Source: Saccoglossus kowalevskii
Taxonomy: Eukaryota; Hemichordata; Enteropneusta; Harrimaniidae
DNA length: 17,588 nt
NCBI RefSeq assembly: GCF_000003605.2
Contig: NW_003116462.1
Span: 186,854 to 204,441 of the forward strand
Direction of reading: 5' to 3'
Position numbers and translations under genes: made by a program. Numbering within the stretch: position 1 is the stretch's first letter; each line of letters starts with the position of its first letter. Under the pieces are notes generated by a model that did no database searches, had not been told where the DNA came from, and worked only from the letters and a program-made list of their open reading frames with translations. Shown one piece after another: positions 17,416 to 17,588 of the stretch.

Positions 17416-17588
17416 GTGGGTCTAGATCGAGATGCAGGTCACTTTGGTTTGACGATTGCAATCAATTGTTGACTGGTACCTGCAAATTACATTAAGTTAA
17501 CTCTCCACTAAATAAAAATCAAAGAAAGCTTAGAAAGAACTCCCATGTGCTGAGAGTATGGAGACACATTAATATAATTTGAAATTAC

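Larger units (their letters stand above)
16765..17588 (-). other. Intron upstream of the first visible cadherin-like exon
   Basis: Contains the family 2 element (17034-17245) and the palindrome at 17390-17415. No further exon was recognised up to the window end. Confidence 0.5.

Overview
This window looks like nuclear DNA from an intron-rich, AT-rich invertebrate. My best guess is a bivalve mollusc or another lophotrochozoan. The reasons are short exons with consensus GT-AG borders, many short inverted-repeat elements, and dispersed repeats of a style I associate with bivalve introns. This placement is inference and has not been searched. No bacterial, viral, rRNA, tRNA or CRISPR feature was found.

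Layout: two partial protein-coding genes point towards each other (tail to tail). From 752 to 7989 on the + strand lie the last nine exons of a neutral ceramidase gene (about 300 residues, the C-terminal two fifths of the enzyme). From 16764 down to 11667 on the - strand lie the last seven exons of a single-pass membrane protein (303 residues). It has a membrane-proximal extracellular part, one membrane segment and a long cytoplasmic tail ending in a class I PDZ-binding motif. It most resembles a cadherin of the CDH23/PCDH15 kind, but no whole cadherin repeat is in the window, so the family is tentative. Both genes begin outside the window, so no promoter is expected or seen. The stretch 7990-11666 holds both 3' UTRs and the intergenic space.

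The introns and the intergenic gap carry several repeat families. Family 1 is a short TIR element with GC-rich ends, at 108-444 and 8895-9179. Family 2 is a 211-212 bp TIR element present as two inverted copies, at 512-722 and 17034-17245. A third, imperfect TIR element is at 5927-6257. There is a 77-bp tandem array at 3446-3818, and a dispersed element containing 2, 5 and 1 copies of a roughly 155-bp subunit (3938-4349, 4657-5470, 14259-14480).

The most unusual feature is the last ceramidase intron (7378-7811). Almost all of it is a roughly 32-bp minisatellite whose unit is a copy of the end of the preceding exon plus its 5' splice site. The intron therefore holds the real donor followed by a row of near-identical copies, ten perfect GTAAGT in total. 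Because of the exon phase, use of any downstream copy would put a TAA stop directly after the exon end.

The two genes have no evident functional link: one is a sphingolipid hydrolase, the other an adhesion-type membrane protein.
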